Assembly (NCBI RefSeq): GCF_012277295.1
Contig: NZ_CP051156.1
Location: 558,001 to 622,000 of the forward strand
From: Wolbachia endosymbiont of Ctenocephalides felis wCfeT
GTDB lineage: Bacteria; Pseudomonadota; Alphaproteobacteria; Rickettsiales; Anaplasmataceae
Reading direction: 5' to 3'
Length of the DNA stretch: 64,000 nt
Position numbers and translations under genes: made by a program. Positions 38,557 through 47,721 of this stretch are shown piece by piece (position 1 is the stretch's first letter; every line of letters begins with the position of its first letter). The notes under the pieces were generated by a model. That model was given only the letters and a program-made list of their open reading frames with translations, searched no databases and was not told the DNA's origin.

Positions 38557-39561
38557 CTACTTCACAGAAGGAACGCGGTAAAGAAAGTCATTGATAATAG
38601 CCATTGCAACTAACGTTGCTATTTGACGTTCCTTTTGGTTCGATAAATAAAGATTTTTATCTGATTTTGCAACAAGAGCTTCAGGATGGCTCTGGAAGTA
38701 AATATTGCCGTGTTTGTCCTCAATTGCTTCTATTATTCCATCACTTGAAAATGCTGCAATTTTGTACCCAAGTAATTCTAACTTTTTTCTGTTTTCTGGC
38801 GTGTTATTTACCGCACCGGAGTGAGCATAGTGAGCATCTGGAAAATACGTTAAAAGCCAGCCATTTTCATCAGGTGGTAAAAATTTAGCTGCTACTTCAG
38901 CTAAACGACTATTTGGGATAATTTTTATCTGTTGAAGAGGCGTACCTTCAAGTTGCGGATTGGGCGCTGATTGTAAGTGAGATTTTTGATGCTCCTCATT
39001 ATCCACAAGGTCTGCTACATGCACTACTTCAATTCCTTTCGCATTCATAATACCCTGTAAACCGCCACATACGCCAAGCAAATGAATTGTAGGATTATCG
39101 TCAACTACTTTGACAACTGCTTCAGTTACAAGCTGACGACAAGGGGTTGGTGGAAACGGTTCTGAATGCAGGTTATAGTAATTTCCAGGAATAAATACTC
39201 TATTTATTTTTTGTTCACTAATAAATTTTGCAACTTCAATTTTTATTCGGTCTAATACTAATTTTCTTGCTATCATTTCATCTTGCTTTGCAAGATCAAG
39301 TGACTCTTCTTCAATTTGTTTCAAGTTAATTATTTTATTATAGTCAATGAGTACAATTTTGACTCCAAGACTGTTGAACATCTCATATATACTCTGAGAT
39401 AGCCCAAGTTCACGAGGATACGTTTCTTTTTCTGTTTTCAATAAACCAACAACTATATTGTTATTTATCTGAGCAGCTTCTATCTGAGCTTCAGCATAGG
39501 TAAGACTACCACTCAGTAATATAGTTATAATTAATACTATATAAAATATTCTATTATACAC
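38557..39561 (-). CDS. Class I glutamine amidotransferase-like hydrolase (peptidase C26)
   Basis: The 334-residue protein has an N-terminal signal peptide (about residues 1-23, LLSGSLTYAEA). A gamma-glutamyl hydrolase-type domain follows, with the nucleophile Cys in LLGVCGGLQGI and the His in YFQSHPEA. Relatives hydrolyse gamma-glutamyl amides such as gamma-glutamyl-GABA or glutathione derivatives. A signal peptide is unusual for the cytosolic PuuD type and suggests periplasmic or exported action. The substrate is not deducible. The gene stands alone next to tRNA-Phe. Confidence 0.8.
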   Translation of the reverse strand: MYNRIFYIVLIITILLSGSLTYAEAQIEAAQINNNIVVGLLKTEKETYPRELGLSQSIYEMFNSLGVKIVLIDYNKIINLKQIEEESLDLAKQDEMIARKLVLDRIKIEVAKFISEQKINRVFIPGNYYNLHSEPFPPTPCRQLVTEAVVKVVDDNPTIHLLGVCGGLQGIMNAKGIEVVHVADLVDNEEHQKSHLQSAPNPQLEGTPLQQIKIIPNSRLAEVAAKFLPPDENGWLLTYFPDAHYAHSGAVNNTPENRKKLELLGYKIAAFSSDGIIEAIEDKHGNIYFQSHPEALVAKSDKNLYLSNQKERQIATLVAMAIINDFLYRVPSVK

Positions 39562-39655
39562 TATGGTTTGCTATTTTAATATTTGTGTTAAAATGATAGC
39601 ACAATGTGTTGCCTTCTACAAGAAAAGTGAATTTACTAGACAAAAAATGAGAAGG

Positions 39656-39728
39656 TGGCCTGAGCAGGAATCGAACCAGCGACACAAGGATTTTCAGTCC
39701 TTTGCTCTACCAACTGAGCTATCAGGCC
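39656..39728 (-). tRNA. tRNA-Phe (anticodon GAA)
   Basis: Read on the minus strand, the 73-nt molecule folds as a standard cloverleaf. It has a 7-bp acceptor stem GGCCTGA/TCAGGCC with discriminator A, D-arm GCTC/GAGC, anticodon stem AAGGA/TCCTT around CTGAAAA, and T-arm with TTCGATT. One U-U mismatch lies in the T stem. CCA is not encoded. Confidence 0.96.
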
Positions 39729-39808
39729 AACCACGTGCTTCCATTTTCAGATAAAAATGTTATCATGTCTATTAAAAGTTTTTAAAGCAATTTATATAAA
39801 AATAAAGG

Positions 39809-40327
39809 ATGAATATTAATAAGAGGATAGGAATTTACCCTGGTACATTTGACCCAATTACTTTTGGGCATATTGACATAATAAAAAGAGCGTATAAACT
39901 GGTAGACGAATTAATTATTGGAGTTGCAGAAAACACTAATAAGGATATTACCTTTGATGTAAAGTTGCGCACAAGCATGGCTGAAAAGGAAATTAGAAGG
40001 CTGGGAATTGATGCAGATGTTATATCTTTCAATGGATTATTAATGAAGTTTGCTAAAGAGCAGAATGCTTCTGTGATTATTAGGGGGCTCAGAGCAGTAT
40101 CAGATTTTGACTACGAGTTTCAAATGAGTTGGGTGAACTATCAACTTTTTCCTGAAATTGACACTATTTTTCTTCCTGCTTCTGAAGATACTCAATTTAT
40201 TTCGTCAAGCTTTGTAAAAGAAATAGTAAGACTTGGAGGAGATGTAAGCAAATTTGTGCCAAAAGACGTGCAGAATGAGTTGATCAATCTAATGAAAAAT
40301 GAAAAACTAAAGAAAAATGAAGGATAG
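39809..40327 (+). CDS. coaD: Phosphopantetheine adenylyltransferase
   Basis: CoaD transfers AMP from ATP to 4'-phosphopantetheine in coenzyme A synthesis. The 172-residue protein has the nucleotidyltransferase motif GTFDPITFGH (residues 12-21), the conserved RGLRAVSDFDYEFQM segment and ISSSFVKEI. Length and motifs match the bacterial family. It is followed 50 bp downstream by the zf-CHCC gene on the same strand. Confidence 0.96.
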   Translation: MNINKRIGIYPGTFDPITFGHIDIIKRAYKLVDELIIGVAENTNKDITFDVKLRTSMAEKEIRRLGIDADVISFNGLLMKFAKEQNASVIIRGLRAVSDFDYEFQMSWVNYQLFPEIDTIFLPASEDTQFISSSFVKEIVRLGGDVSKFVPKDVQNELINLMKNEKLKKNEG

Positions 40328-40376
40328 TATTTTTATTCCTAAGTTGGTATATAAGTTTAAAACGTAGTAGGTTAAC

Positions 40377-40577
40377 ATGTCAGAAGTGAGAGTAAATCAT
40401 AGAAAAGTTTGTTGTCATGGCGATGAAGAGGACGGAAGTTTTGGTCACCCACTGATATATTTAGATATGGGAAAAGAAGAAGAAATAGCTTGTCCCTATT
40501 GTGAAAAAACATTTATCTATGATTGCACTGTAGAAGCTATTCTAGATAATGAAACAAATCAAAATGAAGCCAAATAG
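40377..40577 (+). CDS. Zinc-finger domain protein (zf-CHCC, NDUFS6-like)
   Basis: This 66-residue protein has the zf-CHCC layout: an early Cys pair (VCCHGD), a central FGHP with the zinc His, and CPYC near the C-terminus. The mitochondrial homologue NDUFS6 is an accessory subunit of complex I, and small alphaproteobacterial versions are thought to be associated with NADH dehydrogenase. That role here is inference from family. The frame is intact. Confidence 0.88.
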   Translation: MSEVRVNHRKVCCHGDEEDGSFGHPLIYLDMGKEEEIACPYCEKTFIYDCTVEAILDNETNQNEAK

Positions 40578-40675
40578 CAGGCCTCAGTGGAGTGTTCATA
40601 CGCATTAAGTTAAGAAAATAAGAGATTTCTTTAAGAATTTTGGCTACATTATCAACTGTTTTGAGGCAATGCCGG

Positions 40676-40963
40676 TTATATAAAATCATCACTCGAATGA
40701 TACTGATCTAGTTCTGAAAGGTCGCCGGGTTTAAGTTCATAAAGTTCATTATCAACTTTCTCTTCTTCTTTAGACACAAATATCCAAGAGAAGAATGAGG
40801 AAAGAAATCCAACAATGGATTCAATAGGGTGAGAAATGAATTCAGTGACTGAAGAAATGAGATTGGAAAAAAAGCCATTAGGCCGTTGACTACCTTCGTT
40901 TGATCCTTCCCTCTCATTAGTATACTTTTTCTCAACAGGTGATTTGTGATTTTTTGTATCCAT
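40676..40963 (-). CDS. Unrecognised small membrane protein, 5' end replaced by IS66 copy 5
   Basis: The ORF encodes 95 residues, but its ATG lies in the terminal repeat of IS66 copy 5 (CTGAATGGATAC). The native start has therefore been lost and the element supplies a substitute. The native part is Ser- and charge-rich at first, then has a hydrophobic segment (FFSNLISSVTEFISHPIESI and SFFSWIFV, about residues 31-65), and ends with an acidic tail. Expression would need a promoter reading out of the IS. Function is unknown. Confidence 0.55.
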   Translation of the reverse strand: MDTKNHKSPVEKKYTNEREGSNEGSQRPNGFFSNLISSVTEFISHPIESIVGFLSSFFSWIFVSKEEEKVDNELYELKPGDLSELDQYHSSDDFI

Positions 40964-42416
40964 TCAGCCGGGCGGTAAAATAAAGAGTAGACAAGGAATG
41001 CTAAAAAGGTAAACTAGAGTGGCTGTGAGGTAATATGGTTGATCTTTTAGAATTTTGCGAAAGTTTAAGCAGACTATAGAAAAGTTAGAAACAAAAATAG
41101 AAGAGCTTAAAGCAGAAAATAAAGCGCTAAGGATCGAAAACGCTGAGTTAAAAGAAAGGCTTGGCTTAAGTTCAAAAAATTCATCTATACCAAGCTCCAA
41201 AGAATTATATAAGATGAGGGAAAATAAGCCAAAAAGTGACAGGAAAGTAGGAGCACAGGTTGGACATAAAGGCAGTTACCGCCCTAAAATGGAGGCAGAT
41301 GAGATGGTAAAAATAGAACTGCCCAATACGTGTGAGTGCGGAGGAGAAATTGCGGTATCAAAAGATCCGTATACTCATCAAAAGGTCGATTTGCCGGAAA
41401 TCAAGCCGTATGTAGTTGAATATTAACTAGAGCATGGACGTTGCAAAAGATGTGGAAAAAGAAAAAGTAGCAAGCTACAAGAAGGAGTAACTGCGGACAC
41501 ATTTGGTCCAAGAGTTAAGTCAGTAATTGCAGCATTAAGTGGATTTTACAAGAATTCGAAAAAAGAAGTGGCAAATATTATAAAGGACATTTTCAACCTG
41601 GATATCAGCGTCGGTAGTGTATCAAATAGCGAGGCTAGAGTGGCAGAAAAATGCCAAGAAGCATATGAGCAAATTGAGGAAGAGGTAAGCAAGAGCAAAA
41701 TTTTACATATCGATGAAACTAGCCATTACAACAAAGGTAAACAGGGCTGGTGCTGGATGTTTGCGAGCAAAATAGGAAGTGTGATCAAATTGACAGAGTC
41801 AAGAGGGATGAAAGTCCTGGAAAATAGTAAATTTGGAAAGAATAACAACCTAGTAGTGACCGACAGATATGCAGCTTACAACTACTTTTCCAGCAAGAAA
41901 AGGCAGGTCTGTTGGGCACATTTAGCAAGAGATTTTGAAAGGTTGTCTCATAGTTGGAATAGCGAAGTGAAAGTTTTGGGGTATTATTTAAGGAATGTTG
42001 CTACTGAATTATTTGCATTGAAAAAAGCTCTGTTAAAGGATGAAATAGACACATTAAGGTTCATAAGAAGAGCAAGAAAATTACGCAAGCGAACGAGATA
42101 TTACTTAAAGAATATATCAAATTTACCCGAGGCAATTGAAGCGTCTCGAGTAGCAAAAAATATCATGAAATCGGATCTGATGATGTGGAAATTTTTGGAC
42201 GATCCAGAAAATATTCCACTGACAAACAACTATGCTGAGCAACAGATTCGGCATTACGTTGTTTACCGAAAAGTTTCATATTTTACACAATCGAAACGGG
42301 GAAATATGTTTCTTGAGAGGATAATTTCATTGTACTTGACTTGGAGGCAAAAGAAGTTAAATCCTTTTCAAAACCTACTGGCTATTGCTTCTTAAGCCAT
42401 ACACCTGAATGGATAC
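40956..42416 (+). mobile_element. IS66-family element, copy 5 (complete, 1461 bp)
   Basis: Both termini are intact. The flanking octamers GATTTTTT and CTTTTGTA do not match, so no clear target duplication exists. It belongs to the Ser/Ala sequence subfamily together with copies 6 and 7. Confidence 0.96.
41055..42395 (+). pseudogene. IS66 transposase pseudogene (copy 5)
   Basis: It carries the same CAA-to-TAA nonsense codon as copies 2 and 4 (41424-41426). It also has a Gly-to-Glu change in EAIEASR and Arg-to-Gln right after the third catalytic Glu (NNYAEQQIR). The two catalytic Asp motifs are unchanged. Confidence 0.93.
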
Positions 42417-42547
42417 CTTTTGTAAGGCGAAAATATCACTTGACATTAGAAACATATGAGATAAATTCAACACTATATATATGGTTATTATATATATTAA
42501 CTTTATTACTAATATACCCCTCTCAATAATAGTTAATAAAGTTAAGA

Positions 42548-42573
42548 GCCTTCACCAGGTTATGGGTGAAGGC
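42548..42573 (+). terminator. Strong hairpin upstream of the 42607 gene
   Basis: A 9-bp perfect stem, GCCTTCACC/GGTGAAGGC, encloses an 8-base loop and is followed by TTATATT. It lies about 35 bp before the next start codon, so it could be a terminator or attenuator. It resembles the GCCTTACC hairpin at 8243-8270. Confidence 0.4.
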
Positions 42574-42606
42574 TTATATTAAAATGAGGTAATCTTATGT
42601 TAAGCT

Positions 42607-44685
42607 ATGTCTAGTACTAAGTCAACACCTAAACTAGCAAGGAATGAAAAAAAACACAGCTGGTCTACTGTTTTTACTTGGTTATATCTAAATACAATTG
42701 GGCGAATTTTGCCAAAGAAGTGGAATAAGTGGGTAGAAGACATTCTTTGCTACGAGGAAATTGTGAGTAATGAGGAGGAGATTGAAGCTGGTAGTTTAGA
42801 AGGGGGTAATGAGCTAGCTGCTAATTCTGAAGCTCAGAATGAAATTTCTAATCTTAAAGAGCAAATAAGATTATTAAAAGAAGAAAGAGATACACTTAAT
42901 TCTAAAAATCAGAAGAAAATTTCTGTTCTTGAAGAGCAGATAAGATTATTAAAAGAAGAAAGAGATGCACTAGTTAAAGGACTTAAAGAGAGCTATAGAG
43001 TATTAGAAGATGCTATACAAGAGAAAGAAAGAAGGCTGTTATTAAAAGTAGGAGAGCAATCTGGAAAAATATTGGAACTGCATGGAAAAGTCATTATGTG
43101 TAAAGTGGAGTTTGCAAAGAAGATTGAAGAGAAAGATAGGGTAATTGGGAGTTTATAAGCACAGCTAAAAGGACAATTAAAGGCTGGTAAAGGCGAAACT
43201 AATAAGTTGAAGGAAGAAAAAAGAGGGTTAGAGAGCGAGATTAATAATCTGAAGGAAGAAACAGTATATTTGCGAAAACAACGGACATCTACTGAAGATA
43301 CAGTTGGTGAGCTGGAGAATGAATTAAGTAATGTAAAGAAGTTATTAGAGCAAAAAGAAGCAGAACTTCAATCATTTGTTGAAAGTAAGAATGTTAACAA
43401 GAAAATTAAAAAAGAAAGCGATGAAGTTGCAAAGAAAAATAAGGATTTGGAAGCACAAGTAGAAGGACTTAAGAAAGTTTTATCTGAAGTGAAAAGTAAA
43501 TTGGAAACGAAAGTACAAAAACTCCAGGAAGATTTATCTGCAAAAAAAAGTCAATTGAGTAAACAGCAAGGAGAGGTAAATTCTTTACAAGAAAAATCAA
43601 AGTATATGGATTCTCTAAGAGTAGAAAAAGAGAAGTTAGAAGATTTATTACAGCAAAAAACACAAGAATTGGGTGAAGTGAAAAGCAGAAATGTAGAAGA
43701 AATTAGGGATATAAATAATGAAATAGGAAAACTACAATTAGAATTAAAAGAAAAGAATTCTAAGTTAGATGGAATGGAAATACAGCTAGAAGCTGAGAAG
43801 AAGAAAAATAAAGCTAAGGAAGAGGAAAATCAGGATTTACTTGAATGGTATAATAATGCTACACTAGAGAACAGTGAGCTGGTAAAAGATTTAACTTCTG
43901 CAGAGAAAAATGTTCAAGAGTTGCAAGAAAGTAAAGCTCTGCTAGAAAAACAACTACAAGGTGTGAAAGAAGAGGACAAAGCGCGTGAAGAAAAGCAGCA
44001 CAACTTAGAAGATCAATTAAAAGATTTGCAAAAAGAATTAATAGCTGCTGAAGGGCAAAGAAAGGATCTAGAAGGGCAAATAACTGAATTGCAAAGGCAA
44101 TTGAAGATATCAGAAGAAGGTGAGAAAAATATTCAACGACAGCAAGATCAGGATACACAAACAGATAAGGATTTGTTAGCTGAGGAATTGGAAGGGCTAC
44201 AAGCTGATTTATCTTAAAAAAGTGAAGAGTTAAATCATAAGAAAGCTGAAATTGAGAGACAGAAAGGTATTATATCTGAGAAACAGCAGAAAATGGTAAA
44301 ATACAAAGGTAAAATGGAATGTGGTGAAAAAGAGGTTGATCAGTTAACAGAAAAATTAAACACTGCTAATGAGAAAGTTGAAGAATTAGAAAAACAATTA
44401 CAGGAATTACAGAAACAATTAAATAAAGAGAAAGATAATGTGAGTGTAAGTGGATCTAGCGGGTATGGTAGTATTTCTACTTCGAATTCTGCTTCTACTT
44501 TGAGTTCTGCTCCTAGTCCTCAACTTAGAAGACCTAGTGTAACTTCGTTGGAATCTAGAGCATCTTCAGTGGGAAAGAAAAAAGGGAATTTCTTGGGTGG
44601 GGCGCTTAGTGGAGTGAAACGTATGGCTGGAGGGGCTTTGTTGCATCGCTCTTTGGATAGGAGGCAATGCATAATAAATTCATGA
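42607..44685 (+). pseudogene. Long coiled-coil protein gene with two in-frame stops
   Basis: One reading frame of about 690 codons is interrupted by TAA at 43156-43158 and 44215-44217, with no frameshift. The three pieces together make a near-continuous Glu/Lys/Leu coiled coil. An N-terminal Trp-rich region (WSTVFTWLYLNTIGR) precedes it, and a Ser-rich tail (SGSSGYGSISTSNSAS) follows. An internal duplication, EQIRLLKEERD, occurs twice near residues 85-120. The last codons (GALLHRSL and on) come from the IS903-like element, so the native C-terminus is also lost. Readthrough is possible but unsupported, so I treat the gene as decaying. Confidence 0.8.
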
Positions 44686-45723
44686 AGCTATCTCAAATTT
44701 AGCCATGCCTATTTCAGTAAATTTGTTCAGCAAATAACACTTGAGTAGCATTTCTTTCTCACGGTTAATCTCAGATTTGTTCCTAAAACTAAACCCAAAT
44801 GTTTGCTTCAGTCGCGAGAAAAAACTTTCTATATAAGATCTCTTCCCATAATTTATCTCTTTTTTCCACTTCTTCATACCATCTTCACCATATGACTTTA
44901 TGAGCTTGATTGTAGAATTTCTCTCAGCCATATAATCCAGCTTTGGATGCTCCACTGCATTGTTTTGCAGAGGAATTTTTGTCTTTATGCCAAGCTCATT
45001 GCACAATTTGTATAACTTCTTTCGATTATATGCTCTGTCTGCATATAGTGTGCTTATATTGTATTTAGCATTAGCCCTTGCAATAAGATCACAGGCTCCA
45101 TAGTGGTCAGAATAAACTCCACTACTGTATTTTGCAGCTATGACTTTTTTGCTACCTATCTCCAGCATTACATGCAATTTTCTTGTTTGCTTATAGCCAC
45201 GGTACTTTCTATCTGTACCGTTTGCCTTACTATGGCCTGGAATATTATTGTAGATGCTTATTCCAGTGCTATCTATGGCGATCTCAATATTTTCCATACT
45301 GTTTTTATCATGTCTTCGATCATTAATTTTTAAGTTAAGCTTTTTGAATCTTCTGGAAGCCTGGGAATAGCTGATAACTTGCAAATTTTTTCCTATTTGC
45401 TCAAGGTATCCCGCTATAAACCCCACCGTTTGTCTTAGGCCTATTCTAAACAAATAAGTTATTATGTGAATTAGAATTACGACTTTATCACTATAAATAT
45501 TGTTGCTACCGGCCATTTTGGGACTTTTTTCGTACCAATTTTCTATGGCATCGTTGACGTAATAAAAAATATTTCCTCTTTCTTGGAGAAATTTGTTATA
45601 TTCGTAGCAGTTACTGACTTTCATTTTGACTGGCATATTTTTCCTTTGTCGGTTAAATGCCTGTTTATAATGAATTTCGTCAGTAACTCCCAGTTCTTTT
45701 TACTTTAGCTATGCAACAAAGCC
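44634..45723 (-). mobile_element. IS5-family element, IS903-like
   Basis: The ends GGCTTTGTTGCAT on the left and the complement on the right are inverted repeats; the GGCTTTGTTG start is typical of the IS903 group. The repeat can be extended outward as GGAGG on both sides and inward as GCT. The element is about 1.09 kb with a single intact transposase gene. No 9-bp target duplication is visible, and both flanking genes are truncated at the element. Confidence 0.88.
44680..45636 (-). CDS. IS903-like (IS5-family) transposase
   Basis: This 318-residue DDE transposase has the catalytic acids visible as Asp in IAIDSTGISIY, Asp in LYADRAYNRKK and Glu in YGKRSYIESFFSRLKQTFG. The length and the N-terminal layout (YVNDAIENWYE) match the IS903 group (about 307 residues). 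The frame is intact, so the copy may be active. There is no other copy in this window. Confidence 0.93.
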   Translation of the reverse strand: MPVKMKVSNCYEYNKFLQERGNIFYYVNDAIENWYEKSPKMAGSNNIYSDKVVILIHIITYLFRIGLRQTVGFIAGYLEQIGKNLQVISYSQASRRFKKLNLKINDRRHDKNSMENIEIAIDSTGISIYNNIPGHSKANGTDRKYRGYKQTRKLHVMLEIGSKKVIAAKYSSGVYSDHYGACDLIARANAKYNISTLYADRAYNRKKLYKLCNELGIKTKIPLQNNAVEHPKLDYMAERNSTIKLIKSYGEDGMKKWKKEINYGKRSYIESFFSRLKQTFGFSFRNKSEINREKEMLLKCYLLNKFTEIGMAKFEIAS

Positions 45724-46276
45724 CCTCCATTCTGAAATAACCACTGTACAATGGCACTTGAACAATCAGTAGTACTTAGGCGACTAGAAGGAATTGAATT
45801 ACCCAATACACCCATATGACTAGGTAAAGGTTTCATTGAGGATGCTGCATTTTCACTAAAATTGTTTCGTGTAGGATCTAAAGATTTCATTTCCATAACG
45901 GTACTTGGATAACCAATGATACTTGAGCGATTAGGAGGTAGTGTATCACCAAATATATCTATACGCTCAGGTAGTGAGCCTCGCTTCATGCGCTCTTGCT
46001 CTCTTTCTGTTATTATTCTTTCTTGTTCAGCTTCAGCTTGCTCTTCCAATGTTACATATTCATCTTCGTTTTTATCTTCTGCATTTTCATTAACACTACT
46101 ACGTACTTTGTCTTGCTCTTGTAAAGCTGTATCACTTGAAACATTGCTACCTGAGCATCAGCGGTGCTTGCAAGCTGCCCCTTAGCTACTTCTTTGCGAG
46201 CAAATAAAAAACAAAAAAGTGTAAATACAAGAATGAGAATGGAAATAATAATAGCTATAACTATTCCTACTGTCAT
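45724..46276 (-). pseudogene. Single-span membrane protein gene, frameshifted and 3'-truncated
   Basis: The start MTVGIVIAIIISILILVFTL forms a membrane anchor. The cytoplasmic part begins FARKEVAKGQLASTADAQ. Near 46150 the frame breaks: one frame runs into a stop at 46052, while the next reads SNVSSDTALQEQDKVRSS and continues through an acidic and Ser/Pro-rich domain to FQNG, where the IS903-like element adds GALLHS and a stop. One missing G in CAGGTAGC would join the frames. The family is not recognised. Confidence 0.7.
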
Positions 46277-46464
46277 AATCAACTCTCAATGTTATTCTAG
46301 AATTATTATACAGAAATTCTTTTATATTTGCAACTTTATGTTTATCTTAACACCAATCTATAAAAAACAAACACTCTATTTTGTAACAGTTCAAAAAACC
46401 TTATTAAAGAACGAGCGCTACTCCAATATCAAACACTGAAATAACACTCTATATAAGCACACAA

Positions 46465-46749
46465 TTAAGCCGAACCGTTGTTCTTCACCACTGTTTGCTG
46501 CTTCTTGCGCTCAAATTCCCTTTTTTTGCTGTGCCAAGTATAGTAGTACATGGCAATTTTATTTTCTATTAAAACTATAGTACCGTCACAGAACTGAACC
46601 AGATCCATAACTTTTTTTTGAGCTTCCTCGAAGCGCTCTCTGTACTTTTCACGATAAGCTGGATTGTGTAACAATGCAATCCCCTCATCTTTATAAGATT
46701 TTTTGCTCAGTGTTTCAACTTCACTAATTACATTTACATTATCAGTCAT
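46465..46749 (-). CDS. Unrecognised small conserved-looking protein
   Basis: This is a 94-residue soluble, charged, helical protein (NPAYREKYRERFEEAQKKV) with a single Cys and a Tyr/Trp-rich stretch (AMYYYTWHSKKREF). No membrane span or signal is present. A GAGGGGG ribosome site lies upstream of the ATG, which supports it being a real gene. Function is unknown and no family is recognised. Confidence 0.65.
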   Translation of the reverse strand: MTDNVNVISEVETLSKKSYKDEGIALLHNPAYREKYRERFEEAQKKVMDLVQFCDGTIVLIENKIAMYYYTWHSKKREFERKKQQTVVKNNGSA

Positions 46750-46997
46750 ATAACCCCCTCTAATTGATTATAAAAATTATATTTTTACAAGAGAAATGTA
46801 CATAAACAACCCTCTATAAATTCTAGTAAAATAAATCGATTACTATACTAGTTAATTGTAATACGATATATAATAATCTTTGTCACTTAAAATTTTACGT
46901 TATCAAATAATAACTTAAAATTAATGTCTTTATTATTTTAAACTATATTATTATATTTATAAATTTTGTATGAACTAAGCCTACTCAATTTAATCAA

Positions 46998-47645
46998 ATG
47001 CGCAATAATTTTAATACAAAATTGCTATACATAAGAAATTTATTTTCAAAAGAATATCAAAGAATAGCGCAGTACTGCACTTTTGGAAAAAAACAACCGA
47101 TTCAAATTAGTCCTGAAGAAGGTAAGTTGTTGGGCTTATTTATAAAAACCAATAAAATTAAAAGCGTTGTTGAGGTAGGTACATTATATGGCTATTCATC
47201 AATTTGCATGGCAAAAGCATTACCAGATAATGGTCATATATATACAATAGAAAACAATCCTCAACATTTAGAAATAGCAAAAAAAAATTTTAACACTCTT
47301 GATCTAAATAATAAGATTACTTTAATAGAAGGCAACGCATTGGAAAAGCTTTATGCATTATCAACAAAAGCACCTTTTGATATGATATTTATTGATGCTG
47401 ATAAAGGTGGCTATCCTAAATACTTAGATTGGGCAGAATTGCATATTAAAAAAGGCGGATTAATTATAGCAGATAATACTTTGTTATTTAACACAGTATT
47501 TTTGGAATCATCTACAAAAGAGGTATCGGAAAAGTCATGGCATGCTATGAGAGAATTTAATGAAAGGCTATCCGATGGAAATAAGTACTATTCTATATTA
47601 ATACCAACTGATGAGGGAATGACGGTTGCTTTAAAGCTGACATAA
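46998..47645 (+). CDS. O-methyltransferase, SAM-dependent (family 3, COMT-like)
   Basis: The 215-residue protein has the SAM-binding motif VVEVGTLYGYSS (about residues 56-67), the acidic loop YTIENNP, and the metal-binding IDADKGGYPKYLD. Relatives methylate catechol-type hydroxyls with Mg, but bacterial substrates are usually unknown. It stands alone on the plus strand and ends about 75 bp before IS66 copy 6. The frame is intact. Confidence 0.88.
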   Translation: MRNNFNTKLLYIRNLFSKEYQRIAQYCTFGKKQPIQISPEEGKLLGLFIKTNKIKSVVEVGTLYGYSSICMAKALPDNGHIYTIENNPQHLEIAKKNFNTLDLNNKITLIEGNALEKLYALSTKAPFDMIFIDADKGGYPKYLDWAELHIKKGGLIIADNTLLFNTVFLESSTKEVSEKSWHAMREFNERLSDGNKYYSILIPTDEGMTVALKLT

Positions 47646-47721
47646 ATGCATTTGAGCTTTTTTGTTAGTGAAAATTCTCTACTGGGCAAATTTTTTTTCA
47701 GGAAGCAAATGCTAATGATTT

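Noticed and set aside
42607..44217. Programmed stop readthrough or selenocysteine use in the coiled-coil gene
   Set aside because: Both stops are TAA in ordinary context with no adjacent structure, and the gene's 3' end is already replaced by an IS. Decay is the simpler explanation.
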